Origin: Methanosarcina vacuolata Z-761
GTDB taxonomy: Archaea; Halobacteriota; Methanosarcinia; Methanosarcinales; Methanosarcinaceae
Length of the DNA stretch: 64,000 bases
Reading direction: 5' to 3'
Assembly: GCF_000969905.1 (NCBI RefSeq)
Contig: NZ_CP009520.1
Coordinates: 3,782,001-3,846,000 of the forward strand
Shown: piece after piece, positions 18,398-24,959 of the stretch
Position numbering within the stretch: the first letter of the stretch is position 1
How the letters are laid out: every line of letters starts with the position of its first letter
The notes under the pieces: model-generated
Database searches by the model: none
Seen by the model: the letters and a program-made list of their open reading frames with translations, nothing else
What the model was told of the DNA's origin: nothing
Program-made: the position numbers and the translations under genes

Positions 18398-18420
18398 AAG
18401 TTATTTATAATAAATCGCAT

Positions 18421-18972
18421 ATGAGTAATTTGATGGTGAATAGAGTTAAACGCAGGGTATCGTGCCTTCCAAAAGCCACATATTATAAACCCAGGAAGGC
18501 TTCTCTCTGCGATCTCGAAATTATTAACTTATCCATAGGAGAGCTTGAAGCTATCCGCCTTTGCGATCTCATTCACGTTGATCAGAACGAGGCCGCAGAT
18601 ATGATGGGTATCTCCAGAAAAACCTTCTGGAATGATCTGCAAAAGGCCCGACAGAAAGTGACTGATGCCCTTGTAAATGGAAAAGCAATAGAGATCTCCG
18701 GAGGAGAGTATATAAATAAAGGGGAGTGTAAAGTCGAATTCCTCTGCAGCGGGTGTGAGTATAGATGGGAATTACAGTGCAATACTGAGCGCCCAGCTAG
18801 CTGTCCAAAATGCGGCTCCGAAATCGTTTATCAAGTAGGCGGCAACGGAAGAGGAAATAATTTCATTGAGAACGATTACTGCTGCTCCAAAAGCAAGGGG
18901 AAAACAGCAGCGTTAAACGTTAAAGCAGGAAGTGTGAAAAGTGACAAAAATTGCTATACCATCGATGAATGA
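18421..18972 (+). CDS. DUF134 (UPF0251) HTH protein with C-terminal zinc ribbon
   Basis: The N-terminal part contains the DUF134 core: VSCLPKATYYKPR, then a sigma-like helix-turn-helix EAADMMGISRKTFWNDLQKAR. A ribbon follows with two CxxC pairs, CSGC and CPKC, and the tail is poorly conserved. DUF134 proteins are putative transcription regulators usually found beside NifX/NifB-type proteins, as here. ATG 18421 is the first start; ATG 18433 is equally good by family and would suit a leaderless transcript. The 3' end overlaps the NifX-like gene by 32 bases, which ties the two together. Confidence 0.85.
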   Translation: MSNLMVNRVKRRVSCLPKATYYKPRKASLCDLEIINLSIGELEAIRLCDLIHVDQNEAADMMGISRKTFWNDLQKARQKVTDALVNGKAIEISGGEYINKGECKVEFLCSGCEYRWELQCNTERPASCPKCGSEIVYQVGGNGRGNNFIENDYCCSKSKGKTAALNVKAGSVKSDKNCYTIDE

Positions 18973-19315
18973 CAGTGGATTGGAATCTGACGTTTGTTAT
19001 CATTATGGTTCATGTGAATATTTTACTATCGTGGATGTAAAAGAGAAAGATATTGAAAGTGTTAAAACAATAAGTAACCTGTCTCCTGAGATCGAGCATA
19101 ATTGCGCTGCTCCGTCAAAAATTTTGGAATCAAATAATGTTAATGCTGTGCTCGTCGCGGGTATTGGCGGAAGGCCGTTAATGTCACTGGCGGAAAAGAA
19201 CATCAAAGTATTTGCAGGAATAACGGGTAAGGTTTCCAATGCAGTTGAAGACTATAATAATGGATTGTTGCAAGAAATATCTATGAACGGCACCTGTAAT
19301 TGTTCTCATCACTAA
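18941..19315 (+). CDS. Dinitrogenase iron-molybdenum cofactor biosynthesis (NifX/NifB C-terminal-like) protein
   Basis: 124 residues with the NifX-like fold: MTKIAIPSMND, the ligand region HYGSCEYFTIVD, AVLVAGIGGRPLMSL, and a C-terminal CNCSHH that may hold metal. The family binds iron-sulfur or FeMo-type clusters; stand-alone archaeal members often act outside nitrogen fixation. It starts with GTG 18941 (AGGAAG eight bases before), inside the end of the DUF134 gene. No nif structural gene is in the window, so a general cluster-carrier or sensor role is more likely than nitrogenase assembly. Confidence 0.85.
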   Translation: MTKIAIPSMNDSGLESDVCYHYGSCEYFTIVDVKEKDIESVKTISNLSPEIEHNCAAPSKILESNNVNAVLVAGIGGRPLMSLAEKNIKVFAGITGKVSNAVEDYNNGLLQEISMNGTCNCSHH

Positions 19316-19377
19316 ACTACTTAATTAACAATGCTTGAATTGGGGCTTGAATCAGAGCTATCTAAAGAGGTGAAACC

Positions 19378-19695
19378 GTAAGCCGACAAGAAACCAATTA
19401 CTTAATTGACCTTATTCTGACAACTTTATTTTTTATTGTTGCAGGTACAGGTTTAGTTATGTATTTTTTAATACCTTCAGGAATTCCAAGAGGACAATAT
19501 ATAGTATATATGGGATTAACGAAAGCTACCTGGATTTGGATACACAGCAAAGCAGGGATCTTGATAGTTATTCTTATAGTTGTCCATCTTATCCTGCATG
19601 GTCAATGGATTCTATGTACCACAAAGAGATTTTTCAGAATAGGAAAGAAAAACGCTGTTTGTGAGACTAATACAGTGACTGATAAAGTCCGATAA
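19378..19695 (+). CDS. DUF4405-like small membrane protein, start codon unclear
   Basis: The frame is open from 19366 and reads SRQETNYLIDLILTTLFFIVAGTGLVMYFLIPSG, then WIWIHSKAGILIVILIVVHLILHGQWI. That is a two-helix DUF4405-type membrane protein with His residues able to bind heme. The first ATG, at 19459, would delete most of helix 1. AAGAGGTG at 19365-19372 points to a start near GTA 19378, which is not a normal start; GTG 19370 would be in frame only if one base were added before GTA. The gene is therefore either mis-assembled, mutated, or begins at an unusual codon. The tail is hydrophilic. Confidence 0.6.
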   Translation, partial: VSRQETNYLIDLILTTLFFIVAGTGLVMYFLIPSGIPRGQYIVYMGLTKATWIWIHSKAGILIVILIVVHLILHGQWILCTTKRFFRIGKKNAVCETNTVTDKVR

Positions 19696-19736
19696 GAAAA
19701 TTTTTCAAAGAGAATTTAAAAGTCGGAGTTGAGAGA

Positions 19737-20426
19737 ATGGATATTAAAGAAATAAACAGATACGGGCAAGAACTTGTAGACTGTCTGAAACTGAAAACGT
19801 CTCCTGTTGCAGTAAAGCTGATCCCAAAAGGAGGAGAAGTTCCCGAAGGAATGAAAGAAGTAGATGAGACTATGAGGCACTGCCAGCTGGTTGATAGGGT
19901 TAGAAGAACAGGTGAAGAGTTCTACACCCTTGGGGAAGACCAGATGTGCAAAGGCGGAGCCGGTGCAATGGGCCTTGGCGAAATGCCCCCAAAAGTCGCA
20001 AGTGGAGAATTTTATTTTAATAAACTCAAACAGTTCAGCACCCAGGGCGCTGCAAGGCGTACCCTTGAAAGAGTTCCAAAGCTTCCCCCAAACTCAACAG
20101 AAGCTATCCTGTATTCTCCTCTGGAAAAAGCAACGTTTATCCCTGATGTTGTTGTGGTTATCGGTTATCCTAAACAAATAATGTTACTTACACAGGCTGC
20201 AATGTATAAAGCAGGCGGCAGGGTCGAAGCAAGTTTTGCAGGAAAGCAGAGCCTGTGCTCAGACGGGGTTGTGAATGTATACAAAGAAGGCAAAATTGGA
20301 GTCACAGTCGGTTGCAGCGGCAGCAGGACATACACCAAAATCGCAGACGAAGAAATGATTATGGGAATTCCCATCGAACTTCTGGCTGATGTAGCCGCTG
20401 GCCTCAAAGAAATTTGTCCGAAGTAA
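19737..20426 (+). CDS. DUF169 family protein
   Basis: 229 residues with typical DUF169 features: an N-terminal LKLKTSPVAVKLIPKG, a Cys in MRHCQLV, DQMCKGGAGAMGL, and near the end CSDGVVNVY and GCSGSRTYTKI. Conserved cysteines suggest binding of a metal or a cluster, but the function of the family is not established. ATG 19737 follows GGAGTTGAGAGA. It is the last gene of the plus-strand group that starts with DUF134; DUF169, NifX-like and DUF134 together suggest a metal or redox-cofactor theme. Confidence 0.85.
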   Translation: MDIKEINRYGQELVDCLKLKTSPVAVKLIPKGGEVPEGMKEVDETMRHCQLVDRVRRTGEEFYTLGEDQMCKGGAGAMGLGEMPPKVASGEFYFNKLKQFSTQGAARRTLERVPKLPPNSTEAILYSPLEKATFIPDVVVVIGYPKQIMLLTQAAMYKAGGRVEASFAGKQSLCSDGVVNVYKEGKIGVTVGCSGSRTYTKIADEEMIMGIPIELLADVAAGLKEICPK

Positions 20427-20985
20427 GTTTCGAAAAGAGTATCTTCAGGTTTATAGAGTTCGCTGAAATCACAAACTCCACAACCTGAGTGAATAATCGG
20501 ATACATTTTGTTTGTTTCATCATCTTGGAGCGGATCTAGATAGGTTTTCCACAAACCTATCTAACCTTCAAGTAAATAACTGTCACAAAATAATTTTTGT
20601 TCTGATTAGTAAAATAAATAAGATTCTGTATTTGAGAGATTCAGCAAATAAAATAAGATTCTGTTTTTAAGAGATTCAGCAAATAAAATAAGATTCTGTT
20701 TTTGAGAAAGTCAGTAAATAAAATAAGATTCTGTTTTTGAGAGATACAGTAAATAAAATAAGATTTTGTATTTGAGAGATTCAGTAAATAAAATAAGATT
20801 CTGTTTTTGAGAAAGTCAGTAAATAAAAATGTTATATGGCCATGAGGTATATTATAAAAGGAAAAGAGGTTAATTAATCACTATTAAGTAACTTTTCTGG
20901 TTACACATATCAATTTTTGCCTATTTTGGGAGAAAATTTGCTTCTATTTTGTGACTTGAACTAAAATGAAGTCTTTTTGGAGTTA
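20427..20985. other. Spacer between convergent genes
   Basis: 560 bases. The first part (20446-20554) reads open on the minus strand with a protein-like piece (MYPIIHSGCGVCDF), but it continues antisense into the DUF169 gene and has no supported start, so I do not call it. The rest is the 35-bp repeat array and an AT-rich tail. Confidence 0.4.
20611..20820. repeat. 35-bp tandem repeat, 6 copies
   Basis: Six consecutive units of 35 bases, each containing AATAAGATTCTGTTTTTGAG and ending TCAGT or TCAGC with a few substitutions. There are no unique spacers, so this is not CRISPR. It lies between the convergent DUF169 and zinc-finger/HTH genes. Confidence 0.95.
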
Positions 20986-21381
20986 TTAACTCTCAAAAGG
21001 TACAAGATACACGCCATCTGCTCTTTTTTGCCCTTTTAACAGCTCACAATGCCTCAGAATAGCAAACTGGTTCTCGGTTTCCAGAAGGGATATTTGAAAC
21101 TTTTTTGCAATTTCTTCCTTTTTTACCCCACCACTGGAGACGATAAATTCATAGATGGCTTTTTGTAATTCAGTCAGGCCCTCTGTACCTTCAAGCCCGG
21201 CCTCCTTTCTGAAGGCTTTCTTGGAATAAGCTGCCCAGGGATCACAGACCTGAATCTTATGGTGAGCTTCTATGAAACAATCTTCACAGAAAACCTTGCC
21301 TTCCTCTTCTATACAATCTTCTTTTTCCATTTCACGCCCACAAATGTGGCATTTGACAGGATTGGTTATCTCTTCAGTCAA
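20986..21381 (-). CDS. Zinc-finger plus winged-helix protein, short paralogue
   Basis: 131 residues. An N-terminal treble-clef-like finger uses CHIC and CEDC, followed by HHKI; then comes EGTEGLTELQKAIYEFI and a winged-helix-like segment ending AILRHCELLK. The last 90 residues match the C-terminal part of the gene at 21779-22375 nearly position by position, so the two are paralogues. It is probably a transcription factor or adaptor; no known family name. It follows the carboxymuconolactone-decarboxylase-like gene by 17 bases and is the last gene of a three-gene minus-strand operon. Confidence 0.75.
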   Translation of the reverse strand: MTEEITNPVKCHICGREMEKEDCIEEEGKVFCEDCFIEAHHKIQVCDPWAAYSKKAFRKEAGLEGTEGLTELQKAIYEFIVSSGGVKKEEIAKKFQISLLETENQFAILRHCELLKGQKRADGVYLVPFES

Positions 21382-21398
21382 TTTTTCACCTCATTTTT

Positions 21399-21725
21399 TC
21401 AAACGTTCAATTCATCCAGAATTGTAAGAACCACCACAGATCCATATGCTACTGCAGGCCCGCCAGCCATTACTATGGCAGTACTGACAGCCTCCATAAT
21501 CTCTTCACGGGTAGCTCCCAGGTTTACAGCCTCCGGAACATGCTTCCACAGGCAGGGTTCACAGCGAAGGGCAACTGCAATCCCTACCATCATCAGCTCT
21601 TTTGTCCTGGCGCTTAAAGCCCCGTCTTTGACGACTTCGGAATGAAGTCCCATTACAGCGTTCATCACTCCCGGGAGTTCCCCGGCCATTTCTTTCATCC
21701 TTTCATTCATCTCGGTTTTATCCAT
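21399..21725 (-). CDS. Carboxymuconolactone decarboxylase/AhpD-like protein
   Basis: 108 residues with the family core LSARTKELMMVGIAVALRCEPCLWKHVPEA; the CxxC and the following His form the AhpD-type redox centre. GATREEIMEAVSTAIVMAGGPAV completes the helical bundle. The enzyme is a probable thiol peroxidase or peroxide-reducing partner rather than a true decarboxylase. ATG 21725 is preceded by GAGGTGA with seven bases between; a TTG directly before it is not needed. It is sandwiched between two paralogous zinc-finger/HTH genes, suggesting redox control. Confidence 0.88.
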   Translation of the reverse strand: MDKTEMNERMKEMAGELPGVMNAVMGLHSEVVKDGALSARTKELMMVGIAVALRCEPCLWKHVPEAVNLGATREEIMEAVSTAIVMAGGPAVAYGSVVVLTILDELNV

Positions 21726-21778
21726 CAACCACTCACCTCAGTATGCTTCAGAGTACACACATACACTGCATAAGAAAT

Positions 21779-22375
21779 TCAAGAGTCAAAAGGCACCATA
21801 TACATTTCTTCTCCCATTTTTCTCCACTTCAAAAGCTCGCAGTGCCGCAATATTGCAAGCTGGTTCATTGTTTCCTGAAGGGTGAGTCCAAAAAGCTTCG
21901 AGATCTTTTCGGGGGTTGCTCCTCCTTCTTCCAGGATAAATTCATAGATCTCTTTTTGCAGTTCGGTCAGTCCGTCTGTCCCTTCAAATCCGTGCTGTTT
22001 TCGGAAGAGTTTTTTAGAACGCACTGCCACAGGGTCTGCAAACTTTATTTTCTGGTGCCCTTCCAGATAACAGTCCTCACACGTCGGCCTTCCGTTTTCT
22101 TTGACATATTCACTTCCCGGGATATTCTTTCCGCACCCCTGACACGTTACAAAGTAAGCTACAGATTCGTCAATTTCTCTGTTTCCGGCTTTATTCGTAT
22201 TTATAAGGCCGTGAAACTCCAGATAACCTACTATTTCGTAAACTGTCGACCTTGATAACCCATATCCGGCTTTTGCTTTTTTTATAACGTCTCGAATATG
22301 GAATCCACGCTCGATTTGGACTTCTTTAATGCATTCAAGGACTCCAATTTCTTCTTCATCCAGCACAAGCATCAT
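21779..22375 (-). CDS. Winged-helix/zinc-finger regulator, long paralogue
   Basis: 198 residues. The N-terminal 70 form a winged helix (GYGLSRSTVYEIVGYLEFHGLI). A finger with CQGC and CEDC follows, then LTELQKEIYEFIL and AILRHCELLK, shared with the shorter gene at 20986. The layout is HTH, zinc finger, HTH-like. It is the first gene of the operon with the AhpD-like gene 53 bases downstream. A likely role is a redox- or metal-sensing transcription factor; this is inferred from Cys pairs and neighbours. Its real start may be the second Met. Confidence 0.75.
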   Translation of the reverse strand: MMLVLDEEEIGVLECIKEVQIERGFHIRDVIKKAKAGYGLSRSTVYEIVGYLEFHGLINTNKAGNREIDESVAYFVTCQGCGKNIPGSEYVKENGRPTCEDCYLEGHQKIKFADPVAVRSKKLFRKQHGFEGTDGLTELQKEIYEFILEEGGATPEKISKLFGLTLQETMNQLAILRHCELLKWRKMGEEMYMVPFDS

Positions 22376-22842
22376 TACAATCTCCGGAGCCAGAACCCAT
22401 TCAGATTCAGTCTTATAAAGTAACGTTATAAAGGGGGACTAAGATCCCGACCAGCTCCAAAAACTGGACCTTAAAACGAGCTTTTACACTGAACTTTTTT
22501 CTATATCCATCAAATCAGATTTTAGAACAGTGTTATTCCCATAAGTCAGTTTCTCTATCTATTTAATGTTAATAGTATATAATGATTACGATATATTTAT
22601 ATATAAAAATTAGATTTCCGAAAAGAAAGAATGGTCAAAGAAGGAAGTCCTGTTCACACCGGAAACTATATATGTGAAATTCATGATAATGTTATTTGTA
22701 TATTGGTGTGTTTTACACTAAGATGTAAATATCATCTATATAAGTAAAACACATATTGAAAGATTCCCGCCGCATAACATTGACATTTCAATTATATCCA
22801 CACTCCAGTTACACCGGCGAATATCATAAAACAGTGATCATA
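22376..22842. other. Divergent promoter region
   Basis: 467 bases between the minus-strand zinc-finger/HTH operon and the plus-strand PadR gene. It holds the nested inverted repeat at 22708-22752. The piece that reads open upstream of ATG 22843 has no ribosome site and is not called. Confidence 0.4.
22708..22752 (+). promoter_or_regulatory. Nested inverted repeat upstream of the PadR gene
   Basis: GTGTTTTAC (22708-22716) is mirrored by GTAAAACAC (22744-22752); inside it AGATG (22721) is mirrored by CATCT (22733). The two dyads have nearly the same centre. TATATAAG (22737-22744) lies inside, so a protein bound here would cover the TATA box. Autoregulation by the PadR protein is likely. Confidence 0.5.
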
Positions 22843-23172
22843 ATGTCCAGAAACAAATACGGGCGACATATCCCTGCATTTATATTACTGTTCCTTGCAA
22901 AGGAACCCGCCTACGGATCTCTCTTGCTCAACAAAATGGAAGAAGAGCTGCCTTTCAATCTAATCGATGGGCCTTCCCTTTATAGGTCTCTTCAGGATCT
23001 GGAAAAAGAAGGGGCTGTTGAGTCCTACTGGGACACATCAGAACCCGGGCCTGCTAAAAAGTGGTATAGGATAAGCCCGAAAGGGATGGAAAAACTGGAG
23101 GAGTTCCGGCAGGACATAGAAATGAGAAAGAAAAACCTGGAATATTTCCTCAACGCATTCAGGAAACTGTGA
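22843..23172 (+). CDS. PadR-family transcription regulator
   Basis: ATG 22843 gives MSRNKYGRHIPAFILLFLAKEPAYGSLLLNKME, a standard PadR start; the longer frame from 22756 has no support. The winged helix continues with GPSLYRSLQDLEKEGAVESYWD and GPAKKWYRISPKG, and a dimerisation helix ends the 109-residue protein. PadR proteins repress transporter or stress genes and often their own gene. The next genes on the strand are a DUF318 permease pair, its probable target. Confidence 0.9.
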   Translation: MSRNKYGRHIPAFILLFLAKEPAYGSLLLNKMEEELPFNLIDGPSLYRSLQDLEKEGAVESYWDTSEPGPAKKWYRISPKGMEKLEEFRQDIEMRKKNLEYFLNAFRKL

Positions 23173-23227
23173 ACCCTGGTTACTCAAAAATAATAAGTTC
23201 ATCCTGAAATTAAAAAACTCTCCTGGA

Positions 23228-23332
23228 ATTCAAAAAATGGACATGAGATTCAAAAAAAGGATATGAAATTCAAAAAAAGGATATGAAATTCAAAAAAAGG
23301 ATATGAAATTCAAAAAAATGGACATGAAATTC
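23228..23332. repeat. 20-21-bp tandem repeat, 5 copies
   Basis: Five units of the form ATTCAAAAAAAGGATATGAA, the outer ones reading ATTCAAAAAATGGACATGAG/A. The last unit runs into the dispersed hairpin element at 23322. Confidence 0.92.
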
Positions 23333-23390
23333 TTTGAATAACAGGCGCAAAGAAATGAAAGCACCTGAAAGTACTTTCATGCCAAATAAA
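23322..23390. repeat. Dispersed hairpin element, copy 1
   Basis: It starts ACATGAAATTCTTTGAATAA, contains arms ATGAAAG and CTTTCAT and ends CATGCCAAATA. A related sequence lies at 61876-61950 with the same flanks and a different, longer stem. It is found in the leader of the permease gene. Confidence 0.6.
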
Positions 23391-23409
23391 ATATCCCTTG
23401 AATTAAAAA

Positions 23410-23908
23410 ATGGAAAAAATGTGGTGGTCCCCTGAGTGGTATAATTCTTTACGCCCTGGCTTTTATTTTTTTGGTCTTTTCCTTTTTCAAAGACCGGAAA
23501 AAAACGAAAATAGCTATCCTCAAAGCCTGTAAATCCTTCTCATCCCTTCTGCCGGAGGTTCTCTCAATTATGATGTTTGTGGGAATTTCTCTGGCAATCC
23601 TGAGCCCGGAAACGATCTCAAGACTGATTGGAGCGGAGTCCGGCCCATTCGGGATTGCAGTTGCCCTGATTGCAGGATCGGTTACCCTTATCCCCAGTTT
23701 TGTTACTTTCCCTCTGGGAGCTGCCCTTCTTAAAGATGGGGCAGGGTATGCCCAGATTGCTGCTTTTGTCTCCACTCTTATGGCTGTTGGAGTTATGACC
23801 CTTCCTGTGGAAATAAAATATTTCAACAGATACACGGCAGTCCTCAGGAACATCTCGGCACTTCTGGTGTCCATAATTTTTACGGTCGTAATCTGGAGGC
23901 TTATGTGA
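23410..23908 (+). CDS. DUF318 (ArsP-like) permease, N-terminal half, frameshifted near its start
   Basis: ATG 23410 starts MEKMWWS, then the frame shifts by one base in the CCCC run at 23429-23432. Skipping one C gives MEKMWWSLSGIILYALAFIF, then VFSFFKDRKKTKIA, a natural opening for this permease family. Without the shift the only start in the second frame is TTG 23471, which removes helix 1. The remainder contains LIAGSVTLIPSFVTFPLGAALLKDGAGY and VGVMTLPVEIKYF, motifs of DUF318 permeases. It is followed at TGATG overlap by the second half (23908-24483). The pair forms a split permease, perhaps for an arsenical or a metal; substrate unknown. Confidence 0.75.
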
Positions 23909-24483
23909 TGATAAGCAATGAAAACAATGCCATGAACCCCGGAATCTCCACCATGTTGAAGAAGTACAGGTTTGCGATAGGTCTTGCTCTTGTAATTGCA
24001 GCCATATATTTTACAAACAGGTCAGTTGGAACAGAAGCCTTTGGCATATCCGTTTCGAATACAAAAGAAATGCTCAGCCTTCTCCCTCCGGTTTTCATCC
24101 TTGTGGGGCTGCTGGACGTCTGGGTCCCGAAGGAGACAATCATTCGAGACATGGGAGAAGATTCCGGCTGGAAAGGAATACTTATGGCTCTTTTCCTGGG
24201 ATCCGCAGCTGCAGGCCCTCTCTATGTCGCTTTCCCTATTACGGCTCTCCTCCTGAGAAAGAGAGCAAGGCTGGCATACATATTGTTTTTCTTGGGAGTC
24301 TGGTCCACCACAAAGCTCCCCATCTTACTTTATGAAATCTCATATATGGGACTAAAGTTCACAGCAATCCATGCAGCCGTTGGGCTCCCTTTTTTCCTGT
24401 TGTTCTCAATAATAATCGAAAAGGTGATGCCGGAAGATTCCAGAGAATCCCTGTACAGGAAAGCCGAAATGGAGTTGCCCTGA
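23908..24483 (+). CDS. DUF318 (ArsP-like) permease, C-terminal half
   Basis: 191 residues with about five helices. ATG 23908 overlaps the stop of the preceding gene (TGATG), with GGAGG at 23895-23899. MLSLLPPVFILVGLLDVWVP and ILMALFLGSAAAGPLYVAFPIT, followed by GVWSTTKLPILLYEISYMG, match the DUF318 pattern, which in many organisms is one long protein with two such repeats. Here the halves are separate but coupled, so they probably assemble. Regulation by the PadR gene 240 bases upstream is plausible. Confidence 0.82.
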   Translation: MISNENNAMNPGISTMLKKYRFAIGLALVIAAIYFTNRSVGTEAFGISVSNTKEMLSLLPPVFILVGLLDVWVPKETIIRDMGEDSGWKGILMALFLGSAAAGPLYVAFPITALLLRKRARLAYILFFLGVWSTTKLPILLYEISYMGLKFTAIHAAVGLPFFLLFSIIIEKVMPEDSRESLYRKAEMELP

Positions 24484-24489
24484 AGAAAG

Positions 24490-24819
24490 TCATACCCTGC
24501 ACTCGCACCCTCTTTCTTTCAGGATCTGAACCTGTTTGTCATAGGAATCTACAAACTCATCCTGCACAGCTTTTCCTGTAGCAAGAGCAGGATCAAGAGG
24601 GGTATGATGTTTATAACCCCTTTCAGTCATTTCCCTGACAAGCGCTTCGTGCCGCAGATAAAGAGCTTTTAGCTTTCCTTTCCATCGAAGGGTCTCGGGG
24701 TGGTGGGCATAAGCTTTCTTGTTATTGGTGATTATAGACCATAGAGCATGTAACTCACGGTGTTCCCCTAGAAGGTGCTGCCTGCACATTTTCTCAGGAG
24801 GTATGTCCCAGATTCTCAT
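24490..24819 (-). CDS. Pyrimidine dimer DNA glycosylase (T4 endonuclease V-like)
   Basis: ATG 24819 gives MRIWDIPPEKMCRQHLLGEHREL; six residues upstream is an alternative ATG. The QHLLGEHREL segment lines up with QHLMAEYREL of T4 endonuclease V, so the catalytic Glu23 is conserved. Further along LKALYLRHEALVREMTERGY resembles KLEFLRKRQIELIAE. The family cuts the glycosidic bond at UV dimers and nicks the strand. Together with the photolyase at 1620-3008 the window holds two UV-dimer repair routes. It is transcribed opposite to the permease genes and ends 6 bases from them. Confidence 0.85.
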   Translation of the reverse strand: MRIWDIPPEKMCRQHLLGEHRELHALWSIITNNKKAYAHHPETLRWKGKLKALYLRHEALVREMTERGYKHHTPLDPALATGKAVQDEFVDSYDKQVQILKERGCECRV

Positions 24820-24959
24820 AAGATGAATTCCTGGCACATATAAGAAAGGGTTTTCGGAGATGGAGAAAAGTTTACTTAATCTAAAAATTAAAACCCATGT
24901 TCTGCGTCTGATTCTTTATTCTTATACATATTTACATACTATTTGAGAAAATATAGTCC

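Larger units (their letters stand above)
17728..18420. other. 690-base divergent promoter region
   Basis: This spacer separates the minus-strand ABC/radical SAM operon from the plus-strand DUF134 operon. It holds three inverted repeats (17761-17780, 17920-17950, 18379-18397) and a TATA-like CTATATATAA near 17955. No protein frame is supported. Its length, far above what two promoters need, leaves room for an RNA gene, but I cannot point to one. Confidence 0.5.

Noticed and set aside
20165-20554. Minus-strand frame with MYPIIHSGCGVCDF
   Set aside because: It runs antisense through the DUF169 gene, has no supported start and matches no family I know; only its first 100 bases lie outside that gene.
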